NCBI GenBank assembly: GCA_003169695.1
Contig: PNAS01000020.1
Location: 1 to 64,000, forward strand
Source: Spartobacteria bacterium
GTDB lineage: Bacteria; Verrucomicrobiota; Verrucomicrobiia; Chthoniobacterales; UBA10450
Direction of reading: 5' to 3'
DNA: 64,000 nt
Of this stretch, positions 43,713 through 55,158 are shown piece after piece. The translations under genes were made by a program, and so were the position numbers. Under the pieces are notes generated by a model. That model was not told where the DNA came from, searched no databases, and saw only the letters and a program-made list of their open reading frames with translations. Positions within the stretch are counted from its first letter, which is position 1. Each line of letters starts with the position of its first letter.

Positions 43713-44417
43713 ATGAATGTTCTCATAGCCGACGATGACGCTGTCTCCCGCCTAGTCCTCGCCGCCGCGTTGACGAGCCTTGGTTACAACGTTCTCGAAA
43801 CCGAAAATGGCCGCGCCGCACTCTCGGCGTGGGAGCAGGGAGAATGTCACTTGATCATCTCGGATTGCATGATGCCCGACCTCGATGGCCTCGAGTTTTG
43901 CCGAAGGATTCGTGCTGAGAAGCGGGCGAACTATACCTACCTCATCCTGCTCACATCGCTTTCCGGCAAGACAAACTACCTTGAGGCGATGAAGGCTGGC
44001 GCGGACGACTTCATCACAAAACCGTTTGAAAAAGATCAGCTCGCCGCGCGGGTGCGCGTCGGCGAGCGCATTCTCGCCCTGCACGAAGATTTGCGAATCG
44101 CCAACATCGATCTGGAACGGCGTGTGCGAGAACGCACCATCCAACTTGAGAAAGCGCTGGATGCAAAAGGCGAATTCCTTTCGCGCGCCAGCCACCAGTT
44201 GCGCACGCCGATGAATCACATCCTCGGGTTCGCGCAGCTGCTGGAGCGCGCTTCCATCACGCGGGAACAGGAAACAAATGTGCAGAGCATCCTGCAAAGT
44301 GGACGCCGTCTGCTTCAATTGATCGATCGGATCCTGGAGGTCTCAGTCAGCCGCTCAAGCGATCTCGATTTTCTCGAAACCAAAACCGGAAGTGCACGGT
44401 TAGCAACCATCCCATGA
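43713..44417 (+). CDS. REC-HisKA protein lacking an ATPase domain
   Basis: 234 residues. Receiver with IADDD (5-9), D51 in LIISDCMMPDLDG and K in FITKPFEKDQL, then a coiled linker (ANIDLERRVRERTIQLEKAL) and a complete HisKA dimerisation helix with H161 in SRASHQLRTPMNHILGFAQL. The chain then ends after about 70 residues without N, G1 or G2 boxes. It cannot phosphorylate itself. It could act as a histidine phosphotransfer partner, or be a C-terminally truncated kinase. The stop overlaps an ATG (ATGA, 44414) of the next frame, which suggests an old, maintained junction rather than random breakage. Confidence 0.8.
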   Translation: MNVLIADDDAVSRLVLAAALTSLGYNVLETENGRAALSAWEQGECHLIISDCMMPDLDGLEFCRRIRAEKRANYTYLILLTSLSGKTNYLEAMKAGADDFITKPFEKDQLAARVRVGERILALHEDLRIANIDLERRVRERTIQLEKALDAKGEFLSRASHQLRTPMNHILGFAQLLERASITREQETNVQSILQSGRRLLQLIDRILEVSVSRSSDLDFLETKTGSARLATIP

Positions 44418-44455
44418 TTTTTCTCTCAGAGACGACAAACCCACAGGCCAAACCT

Positions 44456-45109
44456 ATGAAGAAATTACGAATCCTAATCGCTGACGACCACGAAGTAGTG
44501 CGAGAGGGAGTCCGCGCGTTGGTCGAGCACGAACCTGACTGGGAAGTCTGCGGCGTCGCCGCGAACGGCCGCGAAGCTGTCGCACTTGCCACAAAATTGA
44601 AACCTGACGTCGTGATCGTAGACATGACGATGCCGGAGCTCGATGGCCTGCAGGTGGTCCGGCAGATCAAACGGGCTCTCCCGCTAACCGAAATGCTCGT
44701 TTTCAGTGCGCATGAATCCGAATCGATCATTGCTGAAGTCTTTGCCGCCGGGGCGAAAAGTTACATTCGCAAGGCGGATGCTGGCCGCCACTTGATCTCC
44801 GCCTTGCGGTCACTCCAACAGCACAAACCATATTTCACCGACGAAGTATCCGAGGTGCTTTTCGCGCGATTTCTAACGGGGGCGGGCAAGAAGCAGGATT
44901 CCACCGCAAATGAAAAATTATCCACGCGCGAAAGGGAAATCGTCCGGCTCCTGGCCGAAGGAAAAACCAATAAGGAAAATGCACTTGCTCTCGGGATTAG
45001 CATCCGGACTATTGAAACTCATCGAGCTACGGTAATGCGAAAGCTCCGATTGGACTCCTTGGCAGGCTTAGTCCGCTACGCGATCCGCAATGGCATCGTG
45101 GAAGCATGA
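44456..45109 (+). CDS. NarL/FixJ-family response regulator
   Basis: 217 residues from ATG 44456 (an ATG at 44414, overlapping the previous stop as ATGA, would add 14 residues). Receiver: LIADDHEVVREG, Asp in VVIVDMTMPELDG, Ser/Ala switch in LVFSAHESES, Lys in YIRKADAGRH. The C-terminal LuxR-type helix-turn-helix is LSTREREIVRLLAEGKTNKE followed by ALGISIRTIETHRATVMRKL. It is a DNA-binding transcription factor, and the only response regulator of this island with a DNA-binding domain, hence the likely output of several of the neighbouring kinases. Its targets are unknown. Confidence 0.95.
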   Translation: MKKLRILIADDHEVVREGVRALVEHEPDWEVCGVAANGREAVALATKLKPDVVIVDMTMPELDGLQVVRQIKRALPLTEMLVFSAHESESIIAEVFAAGAKSYIRKADAGRHLISALRSLQQHKPYFTDEVSEVLFARFLTGAGKKQDSTANEKLSTREREIVRLLAEGKTNKENALALGISIRTIETHRATVMRKLRLDSLAGLVRYAIRNGIVEA

Positions 45110-45120
45110 CCGGCTCCCGC

Positions 45121-45190
45121 CTACGTAGTATTCGCGCTTCCAAGCAGGTAATCCCCGCAGTCGCCGCGGGTATTAGACCCGCTACTAGGG
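45121..45190 (+). repeat. 70-bp element shared with 55861-55931, copy 1
   Basis: Starts CTACGTAGTATTCGCGCTTC and includes AAGCAGGTAAT, GTCGCCGCGGGTATTAGACC and CGC. The same ordered blocks (CTACGTAGTAT, CGCG, AAGC, GTAAT, GTCGC, GGTAT) appear on the minus strand at 55931-55861. It contains a short hairpin GGGT-atta-GACCC. It lies 182 bp upstream of the 1599-residue kinase gene and just after the NarL-type regulator. It could be a mobile palindrome or a cis-regulatory element. Confidence 0.55.
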
Positions 45191-45371
45191 TACGCGACGT
45201 TGCCTTGCTCATCGCCATGGAAAATGCTTATCCGCCATCTGTTAATCGACAGGAATTTCGTCGACGAAACCAGCCATCAGGAACTCGCTCAAGAGAAATT
45301 GGGTTGGCGGCGCTGTGCTCGCGGATGATCTGGATCGCCGCCGGATTTCAGGCGTGGCCCGGGAGTGCACC

Positions 45372-48300
45372 ATGAAGCTGCGCCTCACGTCACGGATCGT
45401 CCTGATTTTTGTGGTCTTCGTCGCGATGCTCCTGGCTACAGTGGGAGTGCTTTCGTATCGCCTCGGGAGCGAAATTCTCAAGGCCGCCGCCATTTCGGAA
45501 ATGCGCGCGGTGGCAATCGAAAAAGAGGCGGCTGTAGTTACCTGGATGGAGCAGCGTTTGAGCGATTTCGGACAGCTGGCCAACGATCAGGACCTGACGG
45601 AAAGGGCCTCTCTTCTCATCGCCGCCGCTCCCGGATCCGAAGAGGCGCGGGCGGGCCGCGCGGCCCTTTTAAGAGACCTGGATCCGCACCTAAGCGGCTC
45701 CCGCACCAGTTACCTCGAGTTATTTGTCATGGAGCCGGAAGGCGGAAAGGTGGTAGCCTCGACAAGTCCGGCCGAAGAAGGAAAGTCCAAGATCGGCTTT
45801 GAGTACTTCGACGAAGGCAAGAAAGGTCTGTACGTGCAGGCGCCGTACAACTCCCCCGATCTCAAAGGCCCAGCGATGACCGCCGCCGTTCCGCTGCGCT
45901 CGAAGGATGGACGGGTGCAGGCGGTTCTGGCGGCACAGCTGGATCTCGCGGCATTGAACGCCATCGCGCAACGCGGGCCGGGGCTGCACAAAACAGAGGA
46001 TTCATTTCTCGTCAACACGGCGCGATTCATGGTCACGCAACCGCGACTCACGCGCGAGGCCATGGTGCTGCGGCGCCCGGTCGGGAGCGAGGCCGTCCGC
46101 CGCTGCAGCGCAGGAGAGAGCGGTGTGATTCTGGCGCCGAATTATCGCGGAGTGCCAGTGATCAGCGTTTATCGCTGGATGGCCCGGCAAGAGCTCGGTC
46201 TGGTGGTCCAAATCGATCAGGCCGAGGCGCTCGCTCCTGCCCGTGCCTTCGGAGAATCCTTGATTTTGATCAGCGGTCTGGCCTTGCTCGCCACGGCCGG
46301 TCTCGCTTTCCTGCTCGCCCGCACCATCATCCGACCGCTGCGCGCACTGCACGGGGGCGTGAGGAATTTCGCCGAAGGAAAAATCGACGAGCCGCTGCCG
46401 GAATCCTCCGACGAACTAGGTCTGGTGGCGCGCGAGTTCAACCAGATGAGAGCGCGCCACAAGCGGGCAGAGGCGGAACGCCAGGTCATCTCCGATATAG
46501 TCCAGGGCGTCATCACGACGACCAACCTCGACGAGTTGCTCGAGCTCACACGCAGTTCAATCGGCAAGCTCCTTTACACGGAGAATTGTTTCGTGGCTCT
46601 CCACGACCCAACAACCGACCTGCTGCATTTCGAGTTTTGGGTCGACCAGGTTGATCCCGTCCCCCCACCGGAACTCGTCGGCGAAGGATTCACCAGCTAC
46701 GTGCTGCGCACGGACCAGCCCCTCCTGCTGACCGAAGAGCTTAAAGCGCGAATGTACGAACAAGGCAAGTTCACCAAGAGCGGGTCAGATTCCGCTTCGT
46801 GGCTGGGCGTGCCCTTGCGGACTCCCGCGCGCACCATCGGCGTATTGGCCGTGCAACACTACGAGAAAGAGGGTGCTTACACCCAGCGCGACTTGGAGTT
46901 CCTCTCCGCCGTGGGAGATCAGATCGCCCTGGCCATCGAGCGCAAGCAGGCAGAGGAAAAACTCAAACGCAGCGAAGCACGGTTGGCGGAAGCGCAGCGA
47001 GTGGCGCGTGTGGGCAGTTGGGAATGGGATGTGATCACGAACGCATTGTTCTGGTCGGACGAGGAATGTCGCCTCTTCGGATTTGCGCCGGGGGAACGCG
47101 CGGTGACCTACGATCTTTATCTGTCGTGCGTTCATCCCGACTTTCGAGAGGACGCGGTCGAGTGGGTCGACGCAGTAATTGCGAACAAAAAATCTTCCCG
47201 GCTCGACATTCGAATTGTCAGGCCTGATGGTGACGAGCGTATTTTGCAGACTTACGCTGACGTTGTCCTGGACGAGACGGGCGACGTCGTCCAAGTGGTC
47301 GGCACGTCGCAGGACATCACCGAGCGTAAGCGGGCGGAAGCGGAACACCACGTCATCTCTGAAATAGTCCGGGGCGTCATCACGACGACCAACCTCGACG
47401 AGTTGCTCGAGCTGGCCTGCCGTTCAATCGGCGAGCTCCTTTACGCGGAGAACTGCTTCGTCGCCCTTCACGACCCCACGACCGACCTGGTAAATTTCGA
47501 GTTTTGGCTCGACAAGTTTGATCCGATCCCCCCGCCGGAGCCCTTCGGCAAAGGCCACAGCAGAACCAGCTACGTGCTGCGGACGGGCCAGCCCCTCATG
47601 CTGACCGAAGAGCTGAAAATTCGCCTGTTCGAGCAGGGCCAGGTCCAGACGAGCGGGTCCGATTCTGCTTCCTGGCTGGGGGTGCCTTTGCGGACTCCGA
47701 CGCGGACCATCGGCGTGTTAGCCGTGCAGCACTACGACGTGAAAGACGCTTATAGCCAGCGCGACCTGGAGTTCCTCTCCTCCGTGGGAGATCAAATCGC
47801 CCTCGCCATCGAGCGCAAGTGGGCCGAGGAAAAACTTAAACGCAGCGAAGCACGGTTGGCGGAAGCGCAGCGAGTGGCGCACGTGGGTAGTTGGGAGTGG
47901 GATGTGGCGACGAACGAGATGACTTGGTCCGATGAGCATTGCCGGCTGTTTGGGTATCCCGCCGACGATTGCAATCCCGGCTACGAGCAATATCTGGGGT
48001 GCGTTCACCCGGATGACCGGCAATTCACCCAGGATTGGTTCAGGGCAGTGCTCGCGCACAAAAAATACTCCAGTATTGATAACCGCATTGTCTGGCCGGA
48101 TGGCAGCGTTCGCGCCATCCACAGCCTCACCAATGTGACGCTCGACGCAGCGGGGAATGTTCTGCGCCTGGTGGGCACCTCACAGGACATCACTGAGCAG
48201 CGCCGGATAGAGGCTGAGCTTCTTCAGGCGAAGGAGACCGCCGAATCCACCAGCCGCGCCAAGAGCGAATTTCTCGCAAACATGAGCCACGAAATTCGCA

Positions 48301-50171
48301 CCCCCATGAACGGTATCATTGGCATGACGGAACTCACGCTCGAAACGGAACTCAACCGGGTGCAGCGCGAGTATCTCGGTATGGTGCAAAGCTCCGCGCA
48401 TTCTCTCCTGGGCCTGATTAATGACATCCTCGATTTTTCAAAAATCGAGGCAGGCCATCTGAAGTTGGAATCGATCGACTTTAGCTTGCGCGAGTGCGTG
48501 GGCAAAACGCTCGAGACCCTCGGGGTCCGCGCACACGCCAAAGGCCTCGAACTCGCCGTGCGGATCGATCCTCAAATCTCCGACACACTCGTGGGCGATC
48601 CGGCCCGGCTTCGGCAAATCATTACTAATCTCGTGGACAACGCGATCAAGTTTACCTCGCGCGGGGAGATCGTAGTGGAGATCAATTGCGAAAGCCGTGA
48701 TGCCACGGAAATCTGTCTGCACTTTTCTGTCTGCGATACCGGAACGGGGATACCGAAAGACAAACAAGAACTCATCTTCGACGCGTTCGTTCAGGCGGAT
48801 GGCTCGACGACCCGACACTATGGGGGAACCGGTCTCGGTTTGGGAATTTGCACGAAGATCGTCGAGCAGATGCGCGGAAAAATCTGGGTGGAGAGCACTC
48901 CGCGCGAAGGAAGCACCTTCCACTTCACGTCGCGTTTTCCCGTCTCGAAGACTCCCGCACCGTCGATCGAAGTCAGGGAAACTGTGCGTGGTCTGCGCGT
49001 CCTCGTCGTGGACGATAACACAACGAATCGGCGCATTTTACACGAAATGCTCTTGAACTGGGACATGATTCCGTTGCTCACCACCTCTGCCAGCGAAGCG
49101 ATGGCAGAGGTCGAGCGAGCCGCCGCTGCCGATTGGGCGTTCGATCTCGTGTTGGTAGATGCGATGATGCCGGAAACGGATGGCTTCTCGCTGGCGAAAC
49201 AGTTGCGAAGCGCACCGGGGACCGCAAGCGCGCCGATCATCATGCTTTCCTCGGGCGTACGGCCGGGAGACGATGCTCTCGCGCAAACCGTAGGAATATC
49301 GACACTCCTAACGAAACCGGTGCAGCAATCCGCACTGCTGGACGCGATTCAAAACGTGATCGAGCGAAAAACGGCGCCGTGCGCGACCATCCAGGCGACA
49401 CCAGAGACGCTCCTTGCCAGGAGGCCTGTCTCGCGAGCGTTGCGCATTATTATCGCGGAGGACAATCCCGTTAATCAGGCCGTCGCGATGGGCATGCTCC
49501 AAAAACGGGGGCACACACTCACGCTGGCGGGGAACGGCCGGGAGGCGGTCCGGTTCTATCAGCTCGAACGACCCGATCTCATCCTGATGGATGTGCAAAT
49601 GCCCGAGCTCGATGGCATCGGCGCGACACGAGAAATTCGCGCGGCCGAGGAAGGTTCCGGCCATCATACGCCGATCATCGCGATGACAGCATACGCCATG
49701 AGCGGCGATTCGGAACGTTGTCTCCTCGCCGGCATGGACGCGTATCTCTCGAAGCCACTAACCAAGGAACTTTTGCTCACGACCATCGAATCGGTCGTCA
49801 AAGAAGGCGGCTCCGCGATTACGCCGGTAAGCATCGCCTCACCTACTTTCAGTCGCGCGATCCTGCTCGACAATCTCGATGGCGATACCGCGCTGCTCGA
49901 CCGAGTTACGACACTGTTCAAGCAGAATACTCCGACGTATCTGGACCAGATGCGCCACGCGATCACTCAGCGCGACGGCCTCGCTCTCGAGAAATCGGCG
50001 CACACTCTTCTCAGCTCTCTCGGGATTTTCGGCGCGCATCGCGCGAGCGACATCACCAGGACCCTACAAGTCACCGGTCAATTGCAGAACTTCGAGGAAG
50101 CGGGGGAGCGCTTTACGGAATTGGAAAATGAAACTGATCGAATCTACGCAGCCATGGCAGCTCACTCCTGA
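45372..50171 (+). CDS. giant hybrid kinase: Cache-HAMP-(GAF-PAS)x2-HisKA-HATPase-REC-REC-HPt
   Basis: 1599 residues from ATG 45372. Membrane helices at about 8-28 and 296-318 enclose a periplasmic Cache-type sensor. A HAMP domain ([20 protein letters not shown]) is followed by two tandem GAF-PAS units (about 365-655 and 655-945) that are close copies of each other. Then come HisKA with H973 ([15 protein letters not shown]), the ATPase domain ([26 protein letters not shown]), receivers with D1263 ([12 protein letters not shown]) and D1407 ([12 protein letters not shown]), and a C-terminal HPt domain with H1544 ([11 protein letters not shown]). It is a complete His-Asp-His relay in one chain, lacking only the final regulator, which may be the gene overlapping its 3' end. 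Confidence 0.94.
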   Translation: MKLRLTSRIVLIFVVFVAMLLATVGVLSYRLGSEILKAAAISEMRAVAIEKEAAVVTWMEQRLSDFGQLANDQDLTERASLLIAAAPGSEEARAGRAALLRDLDPHLSGSRTSYLELFVMEPEGGKVVASTSPAEEGKSKIGFEYFDEGKKGLYVQAPYNSPDLKGPAMTAAVPLRSKDGRVQAVLAAQLDLAALNAIAQRGPGLHKTEDSFLVNTARFMVTQPRLTREAMVLRRPVGSEAVRRCSAGESGVILAPNYRGVPVISVYRWMARQELGLVVQIDQAEALAPARAFGESLILISGLALLATAGLAFLLARTIIRPLRALHGGVRNFAEGKIDEPLPESSDELGLVAREFNQMRARHKRAEAERQVISDIVQGVITTTNLDELLELTRSSIGKLLYTENCFVALHDPTTDLLHFEFWVDQVDPVPPPELVGEGFTSYVLRTDQPLLLTEELKARMYEQGKFTKSGSDSASWLGVPLRTPARTIGVLAVQHYEKEGAYTQRDLEFLSAVGDQIALAIERKQAEEKLKRSEARLAEAQRVARVGSWEWDVITNALFWSDEECRLFGFAPGERAVTYDLYLSCVHPDFREDAVEWVDAVIANKKSSRLDIRIVRPDGDERILQTYADVVLDETGDVVQVVGTSQDITERKRAEAEHHVISEIVRGVITTTNLDELLELACRSIGELLYAENCFVALHDPTTDLVNFEFWLDKFDPIPPPEPFGKGHSRTSYVLRTGQPLMLTEELKIRLFEQGQVQTSGSDSASWLGVPLRTPTRTIGVLAVQHYDVKDAYSQRDLEFLSSVGDQIALAIERKWAEEKLKRSEARLAEAQRVAHVGSWEWDVATNEMTWSDEHCRLFGYPADDCNPGYEQYLGCVHPDDRQFTQDWFRAVLAHKKYSSIDNRIVWPDGSVRAIHSLTNVTLDAAGNVLRLVGTSQDITEQRRIEAELLQAKETAESTSRAKSEFLANMSHEIRTPMNGIIGMTELTLETELNRVQREYLGMVQSSAHSLLGLINDILDFSKIEAGHLKLESIDFSLRECVGKTLETLGVRAHAKGLELAVRIDPQISDTLVGDPARLRQIITNLVDNAIKFTSRGEIVVEINCESRDATEICLHFSVCDTGTGIPKDKQELIFDAFVQADGSTTRHYGGTGLGLGICTKIVEQMRGKIWVESTPREGSTFHFTSRFPVSKTPAPSIEVRETVRGLRVLVVDDNTTNRRILHEMLLNWDMIPLLTTSASEAMAEVERAAAADWAFDLVLVDAMMPETDGFSLAKQLRSAPGTASAPIIMLSSGVRPGDDALAQTVGISTLLTKPVQQSALLDAIQNVIERKTAPCATIQATPETLLARRPVSRALRIIIAEDNPVNQAVAMGMLQKRGHTLTLAGNGREAVRFYQLERPDLILMDVQMPELDGIGATREIRAAEEGSGHHTPIIAMTAYAMSGDSERCLLAGMDAYLSKPLTKELLLTTIESVVKEGGSAITPVSIASPTFSRAILLDNLDGDTALLDRVTTLFKQNTPTYLDQMRHAITQRDGLALEKSAHTLLSSLGIFGAHRASDITRTLQVTGQLQNFEEAGERFTELENETDRIYAAMAAHS

Positions 50172-50745
50172 CGCCGCGGACAGGGCGTCGTTGCCACCCG
50201 AGCCGATCTGGATAAAATTCGAGCCGGCTTGGGATGAGTCTCCTCTCGCCACGCCGGTTGAAGTAGCGCCGGCCGCTGCTCCCTCCGCAACAGAAGTACC
50301 GATTATTATCGCCGAGGATGATCCGGTCTCGCGGGAATTGATCTCAACGGTGGTCAAAAAATGGGGCTTTCATACCATCGTAACCCGGGACGGGCACGAG
50401 GCCTTGGCAGCCATTCGCGCGCAGCAAGGCGCCGCGATAGCGATCCTCGATTGGATGATGCCCGGCATGGACGGGTTGCAGGTGTGCCAGCGCGCGCGGG
50501 CCAGCGAGAAAATGATCTACATCATTTTGCTCTCCGCGCGCGGCGGGACGGAAAACCTGGTCGAAGGCTTGGAATGCGGTGCGGATGACTACCTCGTGAA
50601 GCCGTTCGACAAAAACGAATTGCTCGCCCGCCTTAAAGTGGGCGTGCGGGTGCTCGACTTGCAGACCTCGCTCGCAAATCGCGTCAGAGAATTGGAACTG
50701 GCCTCGTCTGAGATCCGCGAATTGAAGCTCCACATGCCGCTCTAG
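50128..50745 (+). CDS. response regulator with N-terminal extension
   Basis: 205 residues from ATG 50128, overlapping the giant kinase gene by 44 bp in another frame. The first 55 residues are Pro/Ala-rich and unstructured-looking. The receiver follows: [12 protein letters not shown]108 in [12 protein letters not shown], Lys in [11 protein letters not shown]. It ends in a short helix ([14 protein letters not shown]) that has no output domain. The sequence is similar to the receiver of the gene at 51297-51968 (both have DPVSxxL, TRDG and [10 protein letters not shown]). Likely terminal acceptor of the adjacent HPt domain. Confidence 0.88.
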   Translation: MKLIESTQPWQLTPDAADRASLPPEPIWIKFEPAWDESPLATPVEVAPAAAPSATEVPIIIAEDDPVSRELISTVVKKWGFHTIVTRDGHEALAAIRAQQGAAIAILDWMMPGMDGLQVCQRARASEKMIYIILLSARGGTENLVEGLECGADDYLVKPFDKNELLARLKVGVRVLDLQTSLANRVRELELASSEIRELKLHMPL

Positions 50746-50777
50746 ATGCGCCTAATTGGTGGCTAAGCCTACTTCCC

Positions 50778-51197
50778 GTGAAAGAGCCAGAAGAACAACG
50801 CAGCGATGAGTCTGCTCCGCCAGCCACAGAACCGGCGACAATTCTGGTCGTGGACGACGATGCGTTGATTCGCACCATGCTGGATTTCTATCTTATCACC
50901 TTCGGCTATCGAGTCCTCCTCGCCAGCGACGGTGAAAACGCGGTCCAGATTGCGCACGAACATCCAGAGATTCGCCTCGCGATCCTTGACGTAGTGATGT
51001 CTGGCTTGTGCGGGCAGAAGCTGGCCGGGGAATTAACGGTCGCACTCCCAGGGGTCGCGGTTCTATTCTCTTCCGGGCATCCGGCCACGGCTATGTCGCA
51101 TCATGACATCGACCTCCGGTTTGAACACTTTTTACAGAAGCCTTGTCCTCCCCCAGAGCTAAAACGCAAACTTGAACAAATGCTGGCGACTCGTTAG
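50778..51197 (+). CDS. single-domain response regulator, CheY-like
   Basis: 139 residues, GTG start. An acidic, disordered first 20 residues precede the receiver: VVDDDALIRTML, D71 in AILDVVMSGLCGQ (the usual Pro-Asp of xMPxxDG is replaced by SGLCG), Ser in LFSSGHPATA, Lys in FLQKPCPPPEL. The closest resemblance is to the FixL/hybrid-kinase C-terminal receivers, here free-standing. It lies 32 bp after the preceding regulator and is probably cotranscribed with the giant kinase. Confidence 0.85.
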   Translation: MKEPEEQRSDESAPPATEPATILVVDDDALIRTMLDFYLITFGYRVLLASDGENAVQIAHEHPEIRLAILDVVMSGLCGQKLAGELTVALPGVAVLFSSGHPATAMSHHDIDLRFEHFLQKPCPPPELKRKLEQMLATR

Positions 51198-51296
51198 GCT
51201 TTCTTCGCGCTCCCGTATCCGCAGCTCCCACCCTGTCGAGAGGTGGTTTTACAGAAAGAGCGCCGTGACTACAATGTGCTGACTGCGCCCAGCCAG

Positions 51297-51968
51297 CTAG
51301 CTGCTCTGTTCACGAAACCGCTCGAGTTCTTTCTCGTAACACTCCGGACAGGCGCCGTGACTGAACTGGCTTCCCGTTTCTTTTTGAATATAGGTCTCCA
51401 CGCGCTCCCAGTAGTCGTGCTCATCACGCACCTTCCGGCAATAAACGCAGATAGGAATCAGCTCCTTCAGTCGCCGAATCTCAGCGGTGTACTTCAGAAT
51501 CCTTTCTGCGACACCGAGGCGTATTCGAATCACTTCGCGGTCAATCGGCTTGGCCAGAAAGTCATCGACTCCAGCCGCTGCCGCCAGAGCATAATTTTCA
51601 GGGTTCGTGTGGTTCGCGGTAAGAAGAATGAAGTAAGTATAAAGGGTCTGCGACCGTGCCCGCACTTTCTCGCACAAGGCCAGGCCATCCATACCTGGCA
51701 TCATCCAGTCACTCACAATCAAACGCACCGGCTCCTTGTTGAATTCCTCCCATGCCTCGTTGCCATCTCGAGTGAGCACGGTTTCGTATCCGAACTTCTC
51801 GAGAACTGTTCGCAGGATTATGGAGGAGACGGGATCATCCTCGACTACGAGGATTCTGGTCCGTTTCGGCAACAGGACAGCGTCGAGACGGTTTTGGAGC
51901 GCCGGGTCTAGACTCGTAGAGATATCGTTAGGTCCTGGCACGGTGATCTTCGAGAGCAGAGGAAACAT
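51297..51968 (-). CDS. response regulator with C-terminal zinc-finger-like motif
   Basis: 223 residues from ATG 51968, overlapping the 3' end of the kinase gene upstream by 41 bp. Receiver: VVEDDPVSSI, D87 in [13 protein letters not shown], Lys in FLAKPIDREV. A coiled segment (ILKYTAEIRRLKELIP) leads to a small Cys-rich unit, ICVYCRKVRDEHDYWERVET and then FSHGACPECYEKEL, with a CxxC...CxxC spacing consistent with zinc binding. I have seen this unit at the ends of PAS or receiver proteins (the CKKIRDDxGYWxxxExYI...HGICPEC pattern). Its role is unknown. Partner: the kinase at 51928-55158, co-directional. Confidence 0.88.
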   Translation of the reverse strand: MFPLLSKITVPGPNDISTSLDPALQNRLDAVLLPKRTRILVVEDDPVSSIILRTVLEKFGYETVLTRDGNEAWEEFNKEPVRLIVSDWMMPGMDGLALCEKVRARSQTLYTYFILLTANHTNPENYALAAAAGVDDFLAKPIDREVIRIRLGVAERILKYTAEIRRLKELIPICVYCRKVRDEHDYWERVETYIQKETGSQFSHGACPECYEKELERFREQSS

Positions 51969-54900
51969 TAACAAATTCACGCTCAATGGCCGCGACGAGA
52001 TCGCGCGCCGCGTCACTCTCGCCGGCGGGAGCGAGTTGCTCGAGTTCGAGACAGAGAGCTTCCATCGGCCGCGCACCGAAGTTACTGCAGCTTCCTTTGA
52101 TCGTGTGAGCGATGGCCGACAACTCGCGCGGCTTGTCGAACGCGTTCCACGCTTGCGAGAGCAGCTTGGGCGTTGATTCCCTGAATGAGTCTATCAGCTC
52201 CGAAACGATTCCCGGGGCGCCCTCTTCCAGTTCGCGGAGGTTCGCAAGCGAGGTCGCGTCGACCGATCCAACGCAGGAATTCGGCGCTTCGCCGAGCGCC
52301 GACTTCAGATCGGCAATTCGCATCGGTTTACTAACGTAACTGTCCATTCCCGTGGCAAGACATAATTCCCGGTCGCCCTGCATCGCATTTGCGGTCATGG
52401 CGATGATATAGGGTTGATGGCCTCCCCTATTACGTATTTGCCTTGTCGTCTCATAGCCGTCGAGCTCTGGCATCTGGCAATCCATCAAAATAATGTCATA
52501 AGGAATTCGACTGAGCGCTTCCAGAACTTCGAGACCGTTAGTGACACTATCGGCTGCGTACCCAAGTTTCTTCAGTTGAGCTACTGCGACGCGCTGGTTC
52601 ACAGCGTTGTCCTCGGCAATCAAAACGCGCTGGGATCGGACAAATCCGCCGTCGTGACCAGGCTCGGTTTTGGGCTCGCCTAGGCTTATTTCCTTTGTTT
52701 CTTCCGGAGCGATTCGAGCGAAACTTTTCGATTGTTTTTGGAATTCCAACGTGAACCAGAAGGTGGAGCCTGCTCCGGCCGAACTCTCCACCCCGATGTC
52801 TCCGTGCATTCTCTCAACCAGTTGTTTGCAGATCGCCAATCCGAGCCCCGTGCCGCCGTAGCGTCGCGTCGTCGAGCCGTCTGCCTGCGTGAATGCTTGA
52901 AAAAGTCTCGCCTGCGTTTCGAGGTTGATGCCGATACCTGTGTCGGTAATGCGAAAACGAAGGGATGCTATCTCCTCGGTCTGTCGATCGACCGAGATGT
53001 GCAGCTTTACTTCGCCGCGGGGCGTGAATTTAATCGCGTTGCCGATCAAATTAAGCAGCACTTGCCGGAGCCGCCCACCGTCGCCGCGCAACTCCGTCGG
53101 CGCATCTGGGTCAATAGCCGCGCTCAATTCTAGGCCTTTGGATTTCGCCGTTTCCTTTAGAAGGTCCAGCGTTCCCCGCACCACGTGCGCCAGGTCAATA
53201 TCGACCGTCTCCAATTCCAGTTTCCCAGCTTCGATCTTCGAGAAATCCAGGATGTCGTTCACAACTCGAAGGAGCGCTTCACCGCTGAGCTGGATCGTCT
53301 CAGCAAATTCATGCTGTTGCGGGGTCAACGACGTTTCGAGCAGCAAACCCGTCATACCTATGACTCCGTTCATCGGCGTCCGGATCTCGTGACTCATGTT
53401 CGCGAGAAACTCGCTCTTCGCGCGACTGGCAGCTTCGGCTACTTCCTTCGCCGCGTGCAGTTCAGTTTGTTGCCGCTGCAGCGCCCGCTCGATCTGCTTG
53501 CGCTCGGTTATATCGCGGATGAAACCCGTGAACATCGGCGGTTCTTCAGCGCCCAAACGCGTGATGGCCAATTCGATGGGAAACTCGCTGCCATCGGATC
53601 GCATCGCAACGATTTCAATTCGTTTGCCCATGACTTTTGCCTCACCCGTCGTCAGATAACGCATCATACCTTGACGGTGTCGCTCGCGCAGGGACGGAGG
53701 AATGATGATCTCAGCCAATTTCATCCCCAAGACTTTGTCGCGCGGATATCCAAAAACTATTTCAGCCGCGGGATTAAATTCCAGAACCTTTCCCTCATGA
53801 TCGATAGTGACAATGCAATCGAGTGCCGATTGGATAATAGCTTTTGTGCGGGCCTCACTGCTCTGCAGCCTGGCCTCAGCGCGCTTGCTCTCGAAGAACT
53901 GACCCAGTTGCGAACCCAACACAGCGAACATGCGCAACAGTTCTTCGTTGGGCTGGTGGATTTCGCGGCTGAAAAATTCAACAATGCCACTGACTTCATT
54001 CCCGATCAAAATCGGAAAGGAAAAAGCGCTGTGCAATCCGACCTGTTTCGCAGCAGCCACACGCGGGAAGTTTTCATCTACAACAACATCGGGAATCCAG
54101 ATGGGCTTCTCGCTCTCCCACACGCGTCCAGGCAGCCCGATGCCGCGCACAAACGTTGTTTGCCGACTGAGCGTAATGAATGCATCTATCTGGGCGTTTG
54201 GCGCACTCCACATATCGTCGCATCGCATTACCCCAACCCGACGATCTAGCGTGTAGAATGCGCCCACGTCCCAATGCAGATTCTCGCAAACGGTTTGGAG
54301 AATTCTAGCCGATGCCTCTTTCAACGTGTAGGACTCCGTCAGGACCCGACTGACCGCATACTGGATGTTCAACTGCCACTCTGCTCGCTTTCGATCGGTA
54401 TTTTCAGCCTGCAAGGCGTCATTGGCTTTTGCCAGTTCCGCCGTGCGATCCACGACCCGTTGCTCGAGATCCGACTGGGCGTGCCACAGATTTTCTTCAG
54501 CGCGCTTCTGGTCGTCGTTCGCATCTTCCAACGCGGCCTGCCGGCCCGCGATGTGCATCATTTCCCGGACACTTTGCTGCATGGAAATCCAAAGAACGAT
54601 GTCCACAAAGGCAACCCAGCCGACGTGTTCCAGGGTGCGCCAATTGCTGGTCGAGAGAACGCCGTAGACGGTTTGCGGCCAGAACATTCCGCGCAGCGCG
54701 TGGTCGAGACCCGCGACGACCGTCGCCGTCAGCAAGACCCGCCAGTCGCGGTAGAAAGCAATGAAGGCAAGCGAACCGAAGACATGGAAATGCGTTTCAA
54801 TTCGCCCTCCGCTCAGGTGCACAAAAAGCGAGGACATTAGCATCTGCGCGATCGCGATAACGTGGCGAGTCCACGTCTTTCCGGAGTATGCGCAAGCGAG

Positions 54901-55158
54901 GTAAACCGGCAGCGCGGTAATCGCGCCGCCCAGGAAGATCGCCGCGATAATGTGTGGGTGAATCTGGCTGCTCGCGCCAGCCCATGTGCGGGGCGAAAGC
55001 AAAAGGGTTGCGACGATGCCCGCCAGCCACTGCACAACCATCAGCCGCGCAAAGAGATGATCGGCGCGCTTGTAGTTTTGCTCTTTCGCTTCTGCCAGAT
55101 GCACCGCGGCGCGGCCCCTCAGATCAGAAGTCTTTAGCGTTATAGCTACTGTGGACAT
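51928..55158 (-). CDS. membrane hybrid kinase: 6TM-GAF-PAS-HisKA-HATPase-REC-HPt
   Basis: 1076 residues. The N-terminal membrane domain (about 35-205) has six helices with [20 protein letters not shown], a His-rich loop recalling the MASE-type domains that may bind a cofactor or metal. A coiled linker ([20 protein letters not shown]) follows, then GAF (about 275-420), PAS (about 435-560, ending [10 protein letters not shown]), HisKA with H590 ([15 protein letters not shown]), ATPase ([26 protein letters not shown]), receiver D893 ([12 protein letters not shown]), and HPt with H1018 ([14 protein letters not shown]). It starts inside the last 13 bp of the RedB-like gene, so thiol protein and kinase are translationally coupled. 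Confidence 0.93.
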   Translation of the reverse strand: MSTVAITLKTSDLRGRAAVHLAEAKEQNYKRADHLFARLMVVQWLAGIVATLLLSPRTWAGASSQIHPHIIAAIFLGGAITALPVYLACAYSGKTWTRHVIAIAQMLMSSLFVHLSGGRIETHFHVFGSLAFIAFYRDWRVLLTATVVAGLDHALRGMFWPQTVYGVLSTSNWRTLEHVGWVAFVDIVLWISMQQSVREMMHIAGRQAALEDANDDQKRAEENLWHAQSDLEQRVVDRTAELAKANDALQAENTDRKRAEWQLNIQYAVSRVLTESYTLKEASARILQTVCENLHWDVGAFYTLDRRVGVMRCDDMWSAPNAQIDAFITLSRQTTFVRGIGLPGRVWESEKPIWIPDVVVDENFPRVAAAKQVGLHSAFSFPILIGNEVSGIVEFFSREIHQPNEELLRMFAVLGSQLGQFFESKRAEARLQSSEARTKAIIQSALDCIVTIDHEGKVLEFNPAAEIVFGYPRDKVLGMKLAEIIIPPSLRERHRQGMMRYLTTGEAKVMGKRIEIVAMRSDGSEFPIELAITRLGAEEPPMFTGFIRDITERKQIERALQRQQTELHAAKEVAEAASRAKSEFLANMSHEIRTPMNGVIGMTGLLLETSLTPQQHEFAETIQLSGEALLRVVNDILDFSKIEAGKLELETVDIDLAHVVRGTLDLLKETAKSKGLELSAAIDPDAPTELRGDGGRLRQVLLNLIGNAIKFTPRGEVKLHISVDRQTEEIASLRFRITDTGIGINLETQARLFQAFTQADGSTTRRYGGTGLGLAICKQLVERMHGDIGVESSAGAGSTFWFTLEFQKQSKSFARIAPEETKEISLGEPKTEPGHDGGFVRSQRVLIAEDNAVNQRVAVAQLKKLGYAADSVTNGLEVLEALSRIPYDIILMDCQMPELDGYETTRQIRNRGGHQPYIIAMTANAMQGDRELCLATGMDSYVSKPMRIADLKSALGEAPNSCVGSVDATSLANLRELEEGAPGIVSELIDSFRESTPKLLSQAWNAFDKPRELSAIAHTIKGSCSNFGARPMEALCLELEQLAPAGESDAARDLVAAIEREFVNVSSALEDHRART

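Noticed and set aside
53185..54249. 354-residue plus-strand open frame
   Set aside because: Antisense to the hybrid kinase at 51928-55158, with no signature motif; it arises from GC-rich codon structure.
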